Source of the DNA: Billgrantia endophytica
GTDB lineage: Bacteria > Pseudomonadota > Gammaproteobacteria > Pseudomonadales > Halomonadaceae
NCBI RefSeq assembly: GCF_002879615.1
Contig: NZ_PNRF01000006.1
Location: 1 to 48,414 of the forward strand
DNA length: 48,414 nucleotides
Direction: 5' to 3'
The notes under the pieces were generated by a model. That model was not told where the DNA came from, ran no database searches, and saw only the letters and a list, made by a program, of their open reading frames with translations. Shown piece after piece: positions 41,411-48,414 of this stretch; the first letter of the stretch is position 1; every line of letters begins with the position of its first letter. The translations under genes and the position numbers were made by a program.

Positions 41411-43099
41411 ATGACAAGAATGAGTGGTGGACGAGCGGCAGTCGAAGCGCTGCGAGCAAATGGAGTTGATACGGTGTTCGGACTGATTGGTTCGGCCACT
41501 ATGGAAATGTTCGATGCTCTGTATGATGCTGAGGAGATTCGCTTCATCGGGGTTCGAGATGAACGCTCTGGTACTCACATGGCGGATGGCTATGCACGCG
41601 CCAGCGGTAAAGCTGGGGTCTTCTTAGCCGGACAGAATGGCCCGGGCGCCACTAACCTCGTTACGCCCTTAGCCCAGGCTCGGGCGGCTTACTCCCCCGT
41701 TATCGCACTAGCGGGTTCGCTGGCCACCGGTCATGTCCATCGAGATGCCTTCCAGGAGGTGGACCAACAGCACCTGTTTATGCCTATCACCAAGAAGACC
41801 TACATGGTCAATAGTGCCGGTCGGGTTCCTGAATTCATCAATGAAGGTTTCCGCAATGCTCTGTCGCCCCGCCAGGGTCCGGTACTCCTCAACTTGCCTC
41901 GCGATGTACTGGCCGCCGAAGCCGAGTTCGAAGCTATCCGGGGTGCGATGGGAGATGGCATGCACACTGCTGTGCGGGCCAATCCGGAGCAAGTCAAGAA
42001 GGCGGCGAAACTCCTGATTGGCGCCAGTCGCCCGCTGATCATTGCGGGTGGAGGAATCAAGAACAGTAGGGCTCACGAGGTGGTCATCGAACTAGCCGAG
42101 TCTCTAGGCGTACCGGTGGCGACATCACCTGGGCATGGTGATGGGATGCCGTTCGACCATCCCCTGAATGCCGGTCAAGTGGGCCCGCGGGGCAACGACG
42201 TGGCCTCGTATCTGGCTCGTGAGGCGGATGTCATTCTCGCACTGGGTACGCGACTTGGCTTCAATTCAACCTTCTATACCTATGACAATCTCAATCAAAA
42301 GGCCGCCATTATTCAAGTGGAGATTGAGCCTACCGCGCTTGGGCGCTTTTTCCCCGTGGAAGTGGCTATCTGGGGCGATGCTTCGTCGGTAGTGCAGGAT
42401 ATTCGTGAGGCGATCCGGGGTAGTGAGCGCGACGGTGGCGCCTGGGTTGCTCAGTTCAAGGAACAACGCAAGCGTCACCTGGTGGCGCTGGATGAGACCA
42501 ATGACGAGCAGTCACCAATCAGTCCGGAGACGCTGTTCAAGGCCCTACGTGAGGTGGCTCCTCGAGACACTATGTATACCATGGATGCCGGGACACTGTG
42601 CCTGCAGGCCACCGACAGGCTGGCCTATTGGCAGCCGCCGGCACTGTTCACGCCGCTAGACTTCGGGTTAGTCGGCTTCTCCTTCTCTTGCGGCCTTGGT
42701 GTCAAGCTGGCTTGCCCAGAACGCACGGTCATTAGCCTGATGGGGGATGGAGGATTTGGCATGACCGTCTCTGAGCTCTCCACGGCAGTCGAACATGGTA
42801 TCAATACCGTCACGGTGGTAATGAATAACCAGTGCTGGGGAGCCGAGAAGGCTTATCAGCGCGACTTCTTCGGAGAGCGTTACATTGGAGCGAACCTGCA
42901 GAATCCACCCTATGACAAGCTTGCCGAACTCTATGGCGCCCGTGGATTCAGGGTAGACCAGCCGGGTGACCTGAGAAAGACCCTGGAGGCGGCCTTGGCT
43001 TGTGGCAAACCTGCTGTAGTTGATGTTCAGGTAGACCCGGCTGCCCTCTACAGCTTCCGTCGTGACTCTTTCAAGCATCGGGCAGGAGACAAGGCATGA
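41411..43099 (+). CDS. ThDP-dependent enzyme, acetolactate synthase superfamily (Xsc-like)
   Basis: A protein of 562 residues, with AGGAGCAAGGAA before the ATG. The ThDP-activating glutamate is Glu51 in RDERSGTHMADGYARASG. The cofactor motif runs from Gly445-Asp446-Gly447 in LMGDGGFGMTVSE to Asn472-Asn473 in VMNNQCWGAEK. Segments FGLIGSATM, FQEVDQQHLF, WGAEK and FRRDSFKH resemble sulfoacetaldehyde acetyltransferase (Xsc). Overall it is clearly different, so a decarboxylase, lyase or ligase on another 2-oxo acid or aldehyde is possible. The next gene overlaps by four bases (ATGA). Moderate confidence in function, high in superfamily. Confidence 0.9.
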   Translation: MTRMSGGRAAVEALRANGVDTVFGLIGSATMEMFDALYDAEEIRFIGVRDERSGTHMADGYARASGKAGVFLAGQNGPGATNLVTPLAQARAAYSPVIALAGSLATGHVHRDAFQEVDQQHLFMPITKKTYMVNSAGRVPEFINEGFRNALSPRQGPVLLNLPRDVLAAEAEFEAIRGAMGDGMHTAVRANPEQVKKAAKLLIGASRPLIIAGGGIKNSRAHEVVIELAESLGVPVATSPGHGDGMPFDHPLNAGQVGPRGNDVASYLAREADVILALGTRLGFNSTFYTYDNLNQKAAIIQVEIEPTALGRFFPVEVAIWGDASSVVQDIREAIRGSERDGGAWVAQFKEQRKRHLVALDETNDEQSPISPETLFKALREVAPRDTMYTMDAGTLCLQATDRLAYWQPPALFTPLDFGLVGFSFSCGLGVKLACPERTVISLMGDGGFGMTVSELSTAVEHGINTVTVVMNNQCWGAEKAYQRDFFGERYIGANLQNPPYDKLAELYGARGFRVDQPGDLRKTLEAALACGKPAVVDVQVDPAALYSFRRDSFKHRAGDKA

Positions 43100-44748
43100 C
43101 GGGTGTCAGGAGCAGCGAAGAGACTTTCGATTACATCGTGATTGGCGCCGGGTCGGCAGGCTGTGCCCTAGCTGGAAGACTATCGGAGGATCACAAGCAC
43201 TCGGTGCTCCTGCTGGAGGCCGGTGGTTGGCCGAACAATCCGTGGATTCGAGTACCGCTGGGCGTCGGTAAGCTACTGCAGAATCCGAAATATGCCTGGC
43301 CGTTTCATACAGCCCCCGAGCCTGCCTTGAATGACAAGTCCATCTATTGGCCCCGGGGCAAGGTAGTCGGTGGTTCCAGTGCCATCAATGGGATGGTCTA
43401 TGTGCGCGGCGATCCTATCGAATATGACGAGTGGCAACGCTTGGGCAACGAGGGGTGGAGCTACCGGGATGTGGCAGCCTACTTCAAGCGCATGGAGTGC
43501 TACCCAGAAGGAGACCCTGCGCTGCGCGGCCATGATGGGCCGATGCATGTTATCAACCGTGGCAGTTGGGATCCCGATCCCCTATCCACTGCTTTCCAGG
43601 ATGCCTGTGCCGAAGCTGGTGTGCCGCGTGCGGAAGACTACAATAATGGTACCTTCGAGGGTGTCAGCTACCTTCAGCAGACAGGGTATCGCGGCCGTCG
43701 CTGGAGTGCGGCGGATGGCTATATCATGGGTGCTCGCAGCCGCGCCAATCTCACCGTCAGGACTCATGCCCTGACTGCGAAGGTCCTCTTTGAAGGCAAG
43801 CGTGCCGTGGGGGTCGAATATCTCAAGGATGACAAGCGCTACCAGGTTCGCGCCCAAGGTGAGGTTCTGCTCTGTGCGGGGGCGATTCAGTCCTCTCAGC
43901 TCCTGGAGCGCTCTGGGGTGGGCGACGAGAATCGCCTCGCCAAGCTAGGGGTGCCGGTGGTTGCCCATCTCCCCGGGGTTGGTGAGGGCCTGCAAGACCA
44001 CCTCCAGGTTCGCTTAACCTACGAATGCACTCAGCCGCTGACGATCAACGACATTATTGGCAGCAAATGGCGCGGCATGCAGCACGGGCTTAATTACATT
44101 TTGAGGCGGCGGGGCCTGATGAGTACAACCTCGTCGACGGTGCACGCTATTGCCAAGACCCACCCAGAACTGGAGCGCCCGGACGTCAAGATCCAATTGG
44201 CGCTGATCAGTGGCCAAGACCGCTACTCGCGCAGTAAAGAGATGGGGATTGACAGGTTTTCGGGCTTTTCCCTGGGGGCATTCATGCTTCGACCACTATC
44301 GCGCGGATCCGTTCACGCCACCAGCGCTGATCCACAGTGCCCGCCCAGCATGGTCGCCAACTATCTCTCACACGAAGAGGAGCGCCGGACCTATCTTGAT
44401 GCCCTCAAGTTTATCCGCGAGATAGCTTCGCAGCCAGCACTCAGCAAACTGCTACGTCGAGAGATCCGCCCGGGTCCCGAGGTTACCGATGAAGAGGAGC
44501 TGATGGACTACATGCGCAAGACTGGGCAAACCTCTTGGCACCCCATCGGAAGCTGTCGGATGGGCAACGATGACCTGTCTGTGGTGGACAGCGAGCTGCG
44601 AGTGCATGGCGTCGAGTGTCTAAGGGTGGTCGATGCTTCCATTATGCCCACCATGGCATCGTCAAATACCAACGCACCGGCCATCATGATTGGTGAGAAG
44701 GGCGCGGATCTGGTACGTGGCATCAAGGGAGTTAATAATTATGGTTGA
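43096..44748 (+). CDS. GMC-family alcohol dehydrogenase/oxidoreductase
   Basis: A protein of 550 residues, full length for choline-dehydrogenase-like GMC flavoenzymes. FAD motif DYIVIGAGSAGCALAGRLSE. GMC signatures: GKVVGGSSAINGMVYVRGD, then QSSQLLERSGVGDENRLAKL. The catalytic His482 is in TSWHPIGSCRMG, and the partner is Asn526 in SNTNAPAIM. It should oxidise a primary alcohol to an aldehyde using FAD and a membrane or soluble electron acceptor. It overlaps the ThDP gene by four bases and the dehydrogenase gene by eight, so the three are translationally coupled and likely act on successive intermediates. Confidence 0.93.
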   Translation: MTGVRSSEETFDYIVIGAGSAGCALAGRLSEDHKHSVLLLEAGGWPNNPWIRVPLGVGKLLQNPKYAWPFHTAPEPALNDKSIYWPRGKVVGGSSAINGMVYVRGDPIEYDEWQRLGNEGWSYRDVAAYFKRMECYPEGDPALRGHDGPMHVINRGSWDPDPLSTAFQDACAEAGVPRAEDYNNGTFEGVSYLQQTGYRGRRWSAADGYIMGARSRANLTVRTHALTAKVLFEGKRAVGVEYLKDDKRYQVRAQGEVLLCAGAIQSSQLLERSGVGDENRLAKLGVPVVAHLPGVGEGLQDHLQVRLTYECTQPLTINDIIGSKWRGMQHGLNYILRRRGLMSTTSSTVHAIAKTHPELERPDVKIQLALISGQDRYSRSKEMGIDRFSGFSLGAFMLRPLSRGSVHATSADPQCPPSMVANYLSHEEERRTYLDALKFIREIASQPALSKLLRREIRPGPEVTDEEELMDYMRKTGQTSWHPIGSCRMGNDDLSVVDSELRVHGVECLRVVDASIMPTMASSNTNAPAIMIGEKGADLVRGIKGVNNYG

Positions 44749-46030
44749 AGTGGGCAGTGTCGGCATAATAGGTACTGGCCAGATTGGCTCGCGTATGGCC
44801 AGACGGCTTCTTCGGGCCGGTTACAGGGTGGTCACTCATGACATCGACACAAAGGCCATGGAAGGAATTGCCGGCGCAATAAAAGTAGAGTCGGCAGCGG
44901 ATGTAGCCCGTGACTGTGATCTGGTAATCACCTGTGTCACCGATCACCATGCTGTGCGTGACGTGGTAATGGGGCCAGGGGGAATTCTTGAAGTCGTTCG
45001 GCCGCATCACCTTGTGATTGAGACTACCACCTCCACTCCGGTGATCACTAGGGAAGTTGCCGCAGCCTTGCGTGAACATGGCGCAGACTTGGTGGATGCC
45101 CCGGTGAGCCGTGGTGTTCCTGCAGCAGAAAACGGCACCCTGTCAATCATGCTGGGTGGGTATGCAGCTTCCCGAGAACGGGCGCGGCCGGTGCTCGATC
45201 AGTTGGGTACCGACATCATCCTCACCGGCGAAGTTGGCACTGGTCACATCGCTAAGGCGATGAACATGATGGTGATGGCAGTCAATTTCACTGCCACCAT
45301 GGAGTTCATGCATATGGCACATTCCCTTGGCATCCCGAGGGAGGAGTCTATCGCCCATTTCGCGGCAGGGCCTGGCAGGACTTTTCTGCTGGAACACCAC
45401 TGGCCTCGCTATATTCTCCCAGCAACATACAACTCGGGGTTTACCCTGGGTCTAATGTGGAAGGATCTGCGAATCGCAAGCGAAATTGCCGTAGACAGTG
45501 GCCAAGTGCCTTTATTGGGGGAGCGGGTGACCTCACTGTATCGTTGGGCGGCCATTACCGGGATGGCTGAGGCGGACAATACACGGCTGGTTGAGTTTAC
45601 CGATCAGGCCCGTGGGTCACCGTCCTCGGTGCGTCCAAGAGTGCCATCTAAGGATGTGCTCAAGCGACTCGACCAGGCCCTTTTCGCAGCTGTCCATCTA
45701 GGTACACTTGAGGCCCTTGCAGTGTCCAGAGCCGCAGGACTGGAGCCTGAACAACTGCTTGCAGTACTCAATGTAAGCAGTGGTGGTAGTGCAGTTAGCA
45801 ATGGAGAGCATGGAGGTTATGAGAACCTAGAGCTACTCTACGCTAATACCAAGCAGGTTGGCTTGATAGCAGCAGAGAACGGAGATTTCTGCTTCCTTAC
45901 GAGCCTGGTCCTTCAGATTCTAGCAATGGAGTTGCGTGAGTTGCCCCGCATCGCCACGGATGAAGTCATCATAGACTTTATGCAGCGGAGGATGGGAAGG
46001 GGTGCTGGCGGCCAGGGTTCCGGCTCTTGA
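44741..46030 (+). CDS. Beta-hydroxyacid dehydrogenase with duplicated C-terminal domain
   Basis: A protein of 429 residues from ATG 44741; upstream starts lie inside the GMC gene. The N-terminal NAD(P)-binding domain has VGIIGTGQIGSRMARRLLRA and the substrate motif DAPVSRGVPAAENGTLSIML. The catalytic lysine is in GTGHIAKAMNMMVMAV. The family is normally about 300 residues. Here a second helical unit (about 305-425, LDQALFAAVHLGTLEALAVS, GLEPEQLLAVLNVSSGGSAV) resembles the C-terminal domain again, so the protein looks like a fusion. It probably oxidises a 3-hydroxy acid or reduces a semialdehyde from this pathway. Confidence 0.88.
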   Translation: MVEVGSVGIIGTGQIGSRMARRLLRAGYRVVTHDIDTKAMEGIAGAIKVESAADVARDCDLVITCVTDHHAVRDVVMGPGGILEVVRPHHLVIETTTSTPVITREVAAALREHGADLVDAPVSRGVPAAENGTLSIMLGGYAASRERARPVLDQLGTDIILTGEVGTGHIAKAMNMMVMAVNFTATMEFMHMAHSLGIPREESIAHFAAGPGRTFLLEHHWPRYILPATYNSGFTLGLMWKDLRIASEIAVDSGQVPLLGERVTSLYRWAAITGMAEADNTRLVEFTDQARGSPSSVRPRVPSKDVLKRLDQALFAAVHLGTLEALAVSRAAGLEPEQLLAVLNVSSGGSAVSNGEHGGYENLELLYANTKQVGLIAAENGDFCFLTSLVLQILAMELRELPRIATDEVIIDFMQRRMGRGAGGQGSGS

Positions 46031-46135
46031 CGCTGTTGTCAATAGCAATTAATGTTATCGTTTGTAGACATTTGTGGTAACAAAAATGTATGATTGGCGG
46101 CTATTAAGGTAGCCGATACAAGAGAGTGGTGTAAC

Positions 46136-46810
46136 GTGTCTGAGAAGCGCAAGCAATCCAAGGTTCGTGGCATGACCTCCGATGAGTTGGTGGAGGTGCT
46201 TCGCAAGCGTATCGTGGGCCATGACCTGCCCCCTGGGTCAAAACTTCGAGAGGTGGAGCTCACCAGTGAGTTCGATGTCTCTCGAGCCCGTATGCGTGAA
46301 GCGTTCGGAGTGCTGGAGGAACGTGGTCTCATAGAGCGGATCCCAAACCGTGGCGCTGTGGTCACTCGGCTAGATGTTGAGCAGATTTACGAGCTCTATG
46401 AACTCCGTGAGGTGCTTGAGGGCTTGGCAGTTCGTCTTGCGACAAAAAAGGCGCCTCCGGGCTCTTGGAACGATCTCGTGGAACTTTTCGGTCAACCGGC
46501 CGAGGAGGCTATTGGTCGCAATGATCTGGAATTCTATATCGATTGCATTATCCAGTTCCGTGAGCGTTGTGCTGAGGCCGCCGACAATGCCATGTTGAAT
46601 GCCCAGCTCGATGGGCTCTATGACCGGACTGGGGTGCTGATTCGCCGCTTGGTTCTGGTGCCTGGCAGGGCCATGGAGGGCGTTCGTCAGCACCAGTTGG
46701 TTTTGGAAGCCATGTGCAAGGGCGACGCATCACGAGCCGAGGAGTTGAAGCGCGAGAATATCCGCAATGCTGCAGCGGCCTTTGCTAAGTACCAAAAATA
46801 TCTTCTGTAA
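46136..46810 (+). CDS. GntR-family regulator with FCD domain (second of two)
   Basis: A protein of about 224 residues if started at GTG 46136 (MSEKRKQSKVRGMTSDELVE), with AGAGAGTGG just upstream; the longer frame from 46094 is less likely. Winged helix: DLPPGSKLREVELTSEFDVS, then REAFGVLEERGLIERIPNRG. FCD domain from EQIYELYELREVLEGLAVRL. It shares the wording of the regulator at 40242, though the two differ in many positions. It follows the dehydrogenase gene by about 105 bases. Two related regulators in one island suggest paired or nested control. Confidence 0.88.
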   Translation: MSEKRKQSKVRGMTSDELVEVLRKRIVGHDLPPGSKLREVELTSEFDVSRARMREAFGVLEERGLIERIPNRGAVVTRLDVEQIYELYELREVLEGLAVRLATKKAPPGSWNDLVELFGQPAEEAIGRNDLEFYIDCIIQFRERCAEAADNAMLNAQLDGLYDRTGVLIRRLVLVPGRAMEGVRQHQLVLEAMCKGDASRAEELKRENIRNAAAAFAKYQKYLL

Positions 46811-47081
46811 CTCAGTAATTTTGTTTCAAGAGGCTTCGGGCATCCCTCAGGGTCCACTCCTAACCCTGATCCGGCGCTGACATACATACGTGTGTAACTG
46901 TCATACGTGTGTAACTGTCCGCTGATCGTATCTGTCTAGTGAACCCATCTTTCTCTGACTCCGAAACTCCGTGACAGTAGGTGCCCCATTTATTATTAAG
47001 AGTATAAGCGACCGGTGAACACATCTCCCACTGAGCCCTGACTTTGATGGTAAGCGACCGGGCATCACCCTTCGCGAGTGA

Positions 47082-47465
47082 TCAGTCGCCCGGCTTCCAG
47101 TGCAGAGGTAAGAGTTCGTGGATCCGGCTGGCCTTGTGCGTCGGCAGTCGAGCCAGCACGTCTTTCAGGTAGGCATGCGGTTCATGGCCATTCAGTTTGG
47201 CAGTCTGGATCAGGCTCATGATGTTGGCGGCGCGCTGGCCGCTGCGCAGTGGCCCGGCGAATAGCCAGTTGCGGCGACCCAGCGCCCAGGGGCGAATCAG
47301 GTTCTCCACCCTATTGTTGTCGATCGGCAATCCGCCGTCATCCAGGTAGCGCGTCAGCGCCGCCCAGTGTTTCAGGCTATAGTCCAGTGCCTTGGCCGTA
47401 GCCGGTATCCGGCCGGTGAACACACCTTCCGCTGAGCCCCGACTTCGATGACGGTAGGTGTCCAC
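47082..47465 (-). pseudogene. IS66 transposase (TnpC) C-terminal fragment
   Basis: The last 110 or so residues of an IS66 transposase: ATAKALDYSLKHWAALTRYL, DDGGLPIDNNRVENLIRPWA, GRRNWLFAGPLRSGQRAANI, then the C-terminal LNGHEPHAYLKDVLARLP and HELLPLHWKPGD. The final acidic residue region (IDNNRVENLIRPWALGRRNW) is intact. The rest of the roughly 510-residue protein is missing. Upstream, near 47413, the frame fuses to an IS66 end segment, so the first 17 residues are not transposase. Confidence 0.85.
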
Positions 47466-47485
47466 CTATTGCTTAGTGGACACCT
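47456..47485. repeat. 10-bp inverted repeat before the tnpA fragment
   Basis: AGGTGTCCAC, ten spacer bases, then GTGGACACCT. It ends four bases before the start of the tnpA-like frame at 47489. It probably belongs to the control region or end of the IS66 element, and could restrict tnpA translation when read from outside. Confidence 0.55.
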
Positions 47486-47488
47486 ATT

Positions 47489-47656
47489 ATGAGTGAGTTA
47501 AGTGTATTGGAGGCGCCTCGAAAGCGCCGTCGCTATACGGCCGAGTTCAAGACCAGGATCGTCGAAGCGTGCCAGCAACCTGACGCCTCGATAGCTGGCA
47601 TCGCGTTAGAGCATGCCCTGAACACCTGGTGCACAAGTGGATCGGTCTCGCCCTAG
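47489..47656 (+). pseudogene. IS66 TnpA (IS3-orfA-like helix-turn-helix) fragment
   Basis: Reads MSELSVLEAPRKRRRYTAEF, KTRIVEACQQPDASIAGIAL, EHALNT, and then the frame slips. A small deletion before LVHKWIGLA (read in the next frame) breaks the helix-turn-helix. Shortly after, at about 47656, the sequence stops matching and the IS110 region begins. IS66 TnpA normally has about 120-150 residues, so half is missing. Confidence 0.75.
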
Positions 47657-47690
47657 ATACCATCTCTCCTAACCAGTCACAAACAACCCA

Positions 47691-48414
47691 TTAGGTGGTT
47701 TGCGACCGATATTCGGTTTGGGTCTTGAGGATGCCATAGGCGATGTGGATTAGCTTCCGCATCGCCGCCCCCAAGGCCGCCATTGTGCTCTTGCCGTTTC
47801 CTGTCAGCCGCCGGTAGAGCGCCGAGATATCTGGGTTTCGCCTCAGCCCTACGACGGCCGCCATGTACAGGCTCTGGCGCAGCTTCGGGTTGCCAGCTTT
47901 CGAAAGACGGGGCCGCATGCGCACGGAACTACCCGACTCCCAACTAACGGGCACAAGTCCCGCAAAAGCAGCAGCCTGCCGAGCGCTCTGGAACGCGCGG
48001 CTACGTAGCATCGCCAACAACCTGAGTGACACGGCGGGACCAACCCCCGGGATCGTTTGCAACAAGACCCGGTCCCGCTTTAAGCCAGGGTGCTGATCGA
48101 GATGATCATCGATCTGTTGCTGGAGGCGATCCCGCTCGCGCGTCAATGCCAGCAGGATGTCATCAATCGAGCGGAGAATATCGGTTGCCATGATGAACTC
48201 GGCTTTTTCCCGCCGGTTTCGCTCACGGTGAATGTCTTTGTCCATTGCATCGAGTCGCGCCGCCAGCGCCTTGAGCTTGCGCACTTCCTCAGGCTCTGGC
48301 TGCCAGCATTCAGGCTGTTGAGTTGCGCCATACCGTGCCAACACCACGCTGTCCTTCTTGTCCGTTTTGCCGCGTACCCCCAGGCTACGAGAGAAGTCAC
48401 GTACCTGCGCAGGA
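47691..48414 (-). CDS. IS110-family transposase, C-terminal part (cut by window end)
   Basis: The frame stays open to the window edge, so the N-terminal DEDD RuvC-like domain lies mostly beyond 48414. The visible part starts FSRSLGVRGKTDKKDSVVLA, which is the end of that domain with its KTDKKD motif. It then has a coiled-coil (LAALTRERDRLQQQIDDHL-like) and the Transposase_20 domain with LLQTIPGVGPAVSLRLLAML. The conserved serine region SVRMRPRLSKAGNPKLRQSL and the C-terminal GKSTMAALGAAMRKLIHIAY follow. The frame is undisturbed. In IS110 elements a structured bridge RNA guides target choice. It is not in this fragment, whose downstream side has only about 35-50 non-coding bases. Confidence 0.92.
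   Translation of the reverse strand, partial: PAQVRDFSRSLGVRGKTDKKDSVVLARYGATQQPECWQPEPEEVRKLKALAARLDAMDKDIHRERNRREKAEFIMATDILRSIDDILLALTRERDRLQQQIDDHLDQHPGLKRDRVLLQTIPGVGPAVSLRLLAMLRSRAFQSARQAAAFAGLVPVSWESGSSVRMRPRLSKAGNPKLRQSLYMAAVVGLRRNPDISALYRRLTGNGKSTMAALGAAMRKLIHIAYGILKTQTEYRSQTT

Larger units (their letters stand above)
46938..47690. mobile_element. IS66-family debris with three end-like segments
   Basis: Three related copies of an IS66-type end occur: 46938-46988 (GTGAACCCATCT...GTAGGTGCCCC), 47008-47055 (GCGACCGGTGAACACATC...) and 47413-47465 (CCGGTGAACACACCTTCC...). Two of them share CCGGTGAACACA and CTGAGCCC and GACTT. TAAGCGACCGG, a common IS66 terminal motif, appears at 47006 and again at 47052. 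Between them are a tnpC 3' piece on the minus strand and a tnpA 5' piece on the plus strand. At least two insertions and a rearrangement are needed to explain this. Confidence 0.7.

Overview
The window reads as chromosome of a halophilic gammaproteobacterium, most likely Halomonas or a close relative. This is inferred from the high-GC backbone, a BCCT osmolyte transporter, TRAP and Bug-type uptake proteins, a yqjDEK envelope cluster, ergothioneine genes and the gene style; no rRNA or tRNA is present to confirm it. Backbone genes look clearly GC-richer than two segments: the truncated TRAP gene near 1.1-1.8 kb and the catabolic block at about 36.4-46.8 kb.

Layout. 1-5.1 kb is scarred accessory DNA. 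It holds an IS630 element whose end abuts a beheaded TRAP permease gene, a scrap of tyrosine recombinase, a copy of a dispersed repeat, an intact Phd/PIN toxin-antitoxin pair, a secreted glycerophosphodiesterase, and a graveyard of hicAB and higBA remnants. 5.2-8.9 kb holds a LysR/azoreductase divergent pair, a repeat-rich stretch with REP-like sequences, a small ORF, and an orphan membrane protein behind an 11-G tract. 9-34.5 kb is backbone: BCCT transporter, PAS-GGDEF-EAL protein, DUF3617 protein, RND pump with adaptor, orphan TctC-type binding protein, BaiN-like flavoprotein, egtB-egtD, TetR regulator, CopD-like protein, yqjD-yqjE-yqjK, pldA, a large MscK-type channel, tlyA, an AbrB-family protein, and a two-gene operon of an ATP-grasp ligase and an uncharacterised protein. 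34.7-34.9 kb is the 4.5S RNA gene.

34.9-48.4 kb is an island bracketed by IS debris: a decayed IS4 element directly behind the 4.5S gene on the left, IS66 fragments and an IS110 transposase on the right. Inside is a coherent catabolic unit: a TAXI-TRAP importer, an enoyl-CoA hydratase, a ThDP enzyme resembling sulfoacetaldehyde acetyltransferase, a GMC alcohol dehydrogenase, a beta-hydroxyacid dehydrogenase with an apparently duplicated C-terminal domain, and two FCD-type GntR regulators. The likely logic is uptake of a small organic acid or alcohol, oxidation, and ThDP-dependent C-C chemistry. The substrate is unknown.

The best candidates for something undescribed are (i) the ATP-grasp operon, whose partner protein carries what looks like an unannotated papain-type Gln-Cys-His-Asn catalytic set, and (ii) the island pathway with its fused dehydrogenase.
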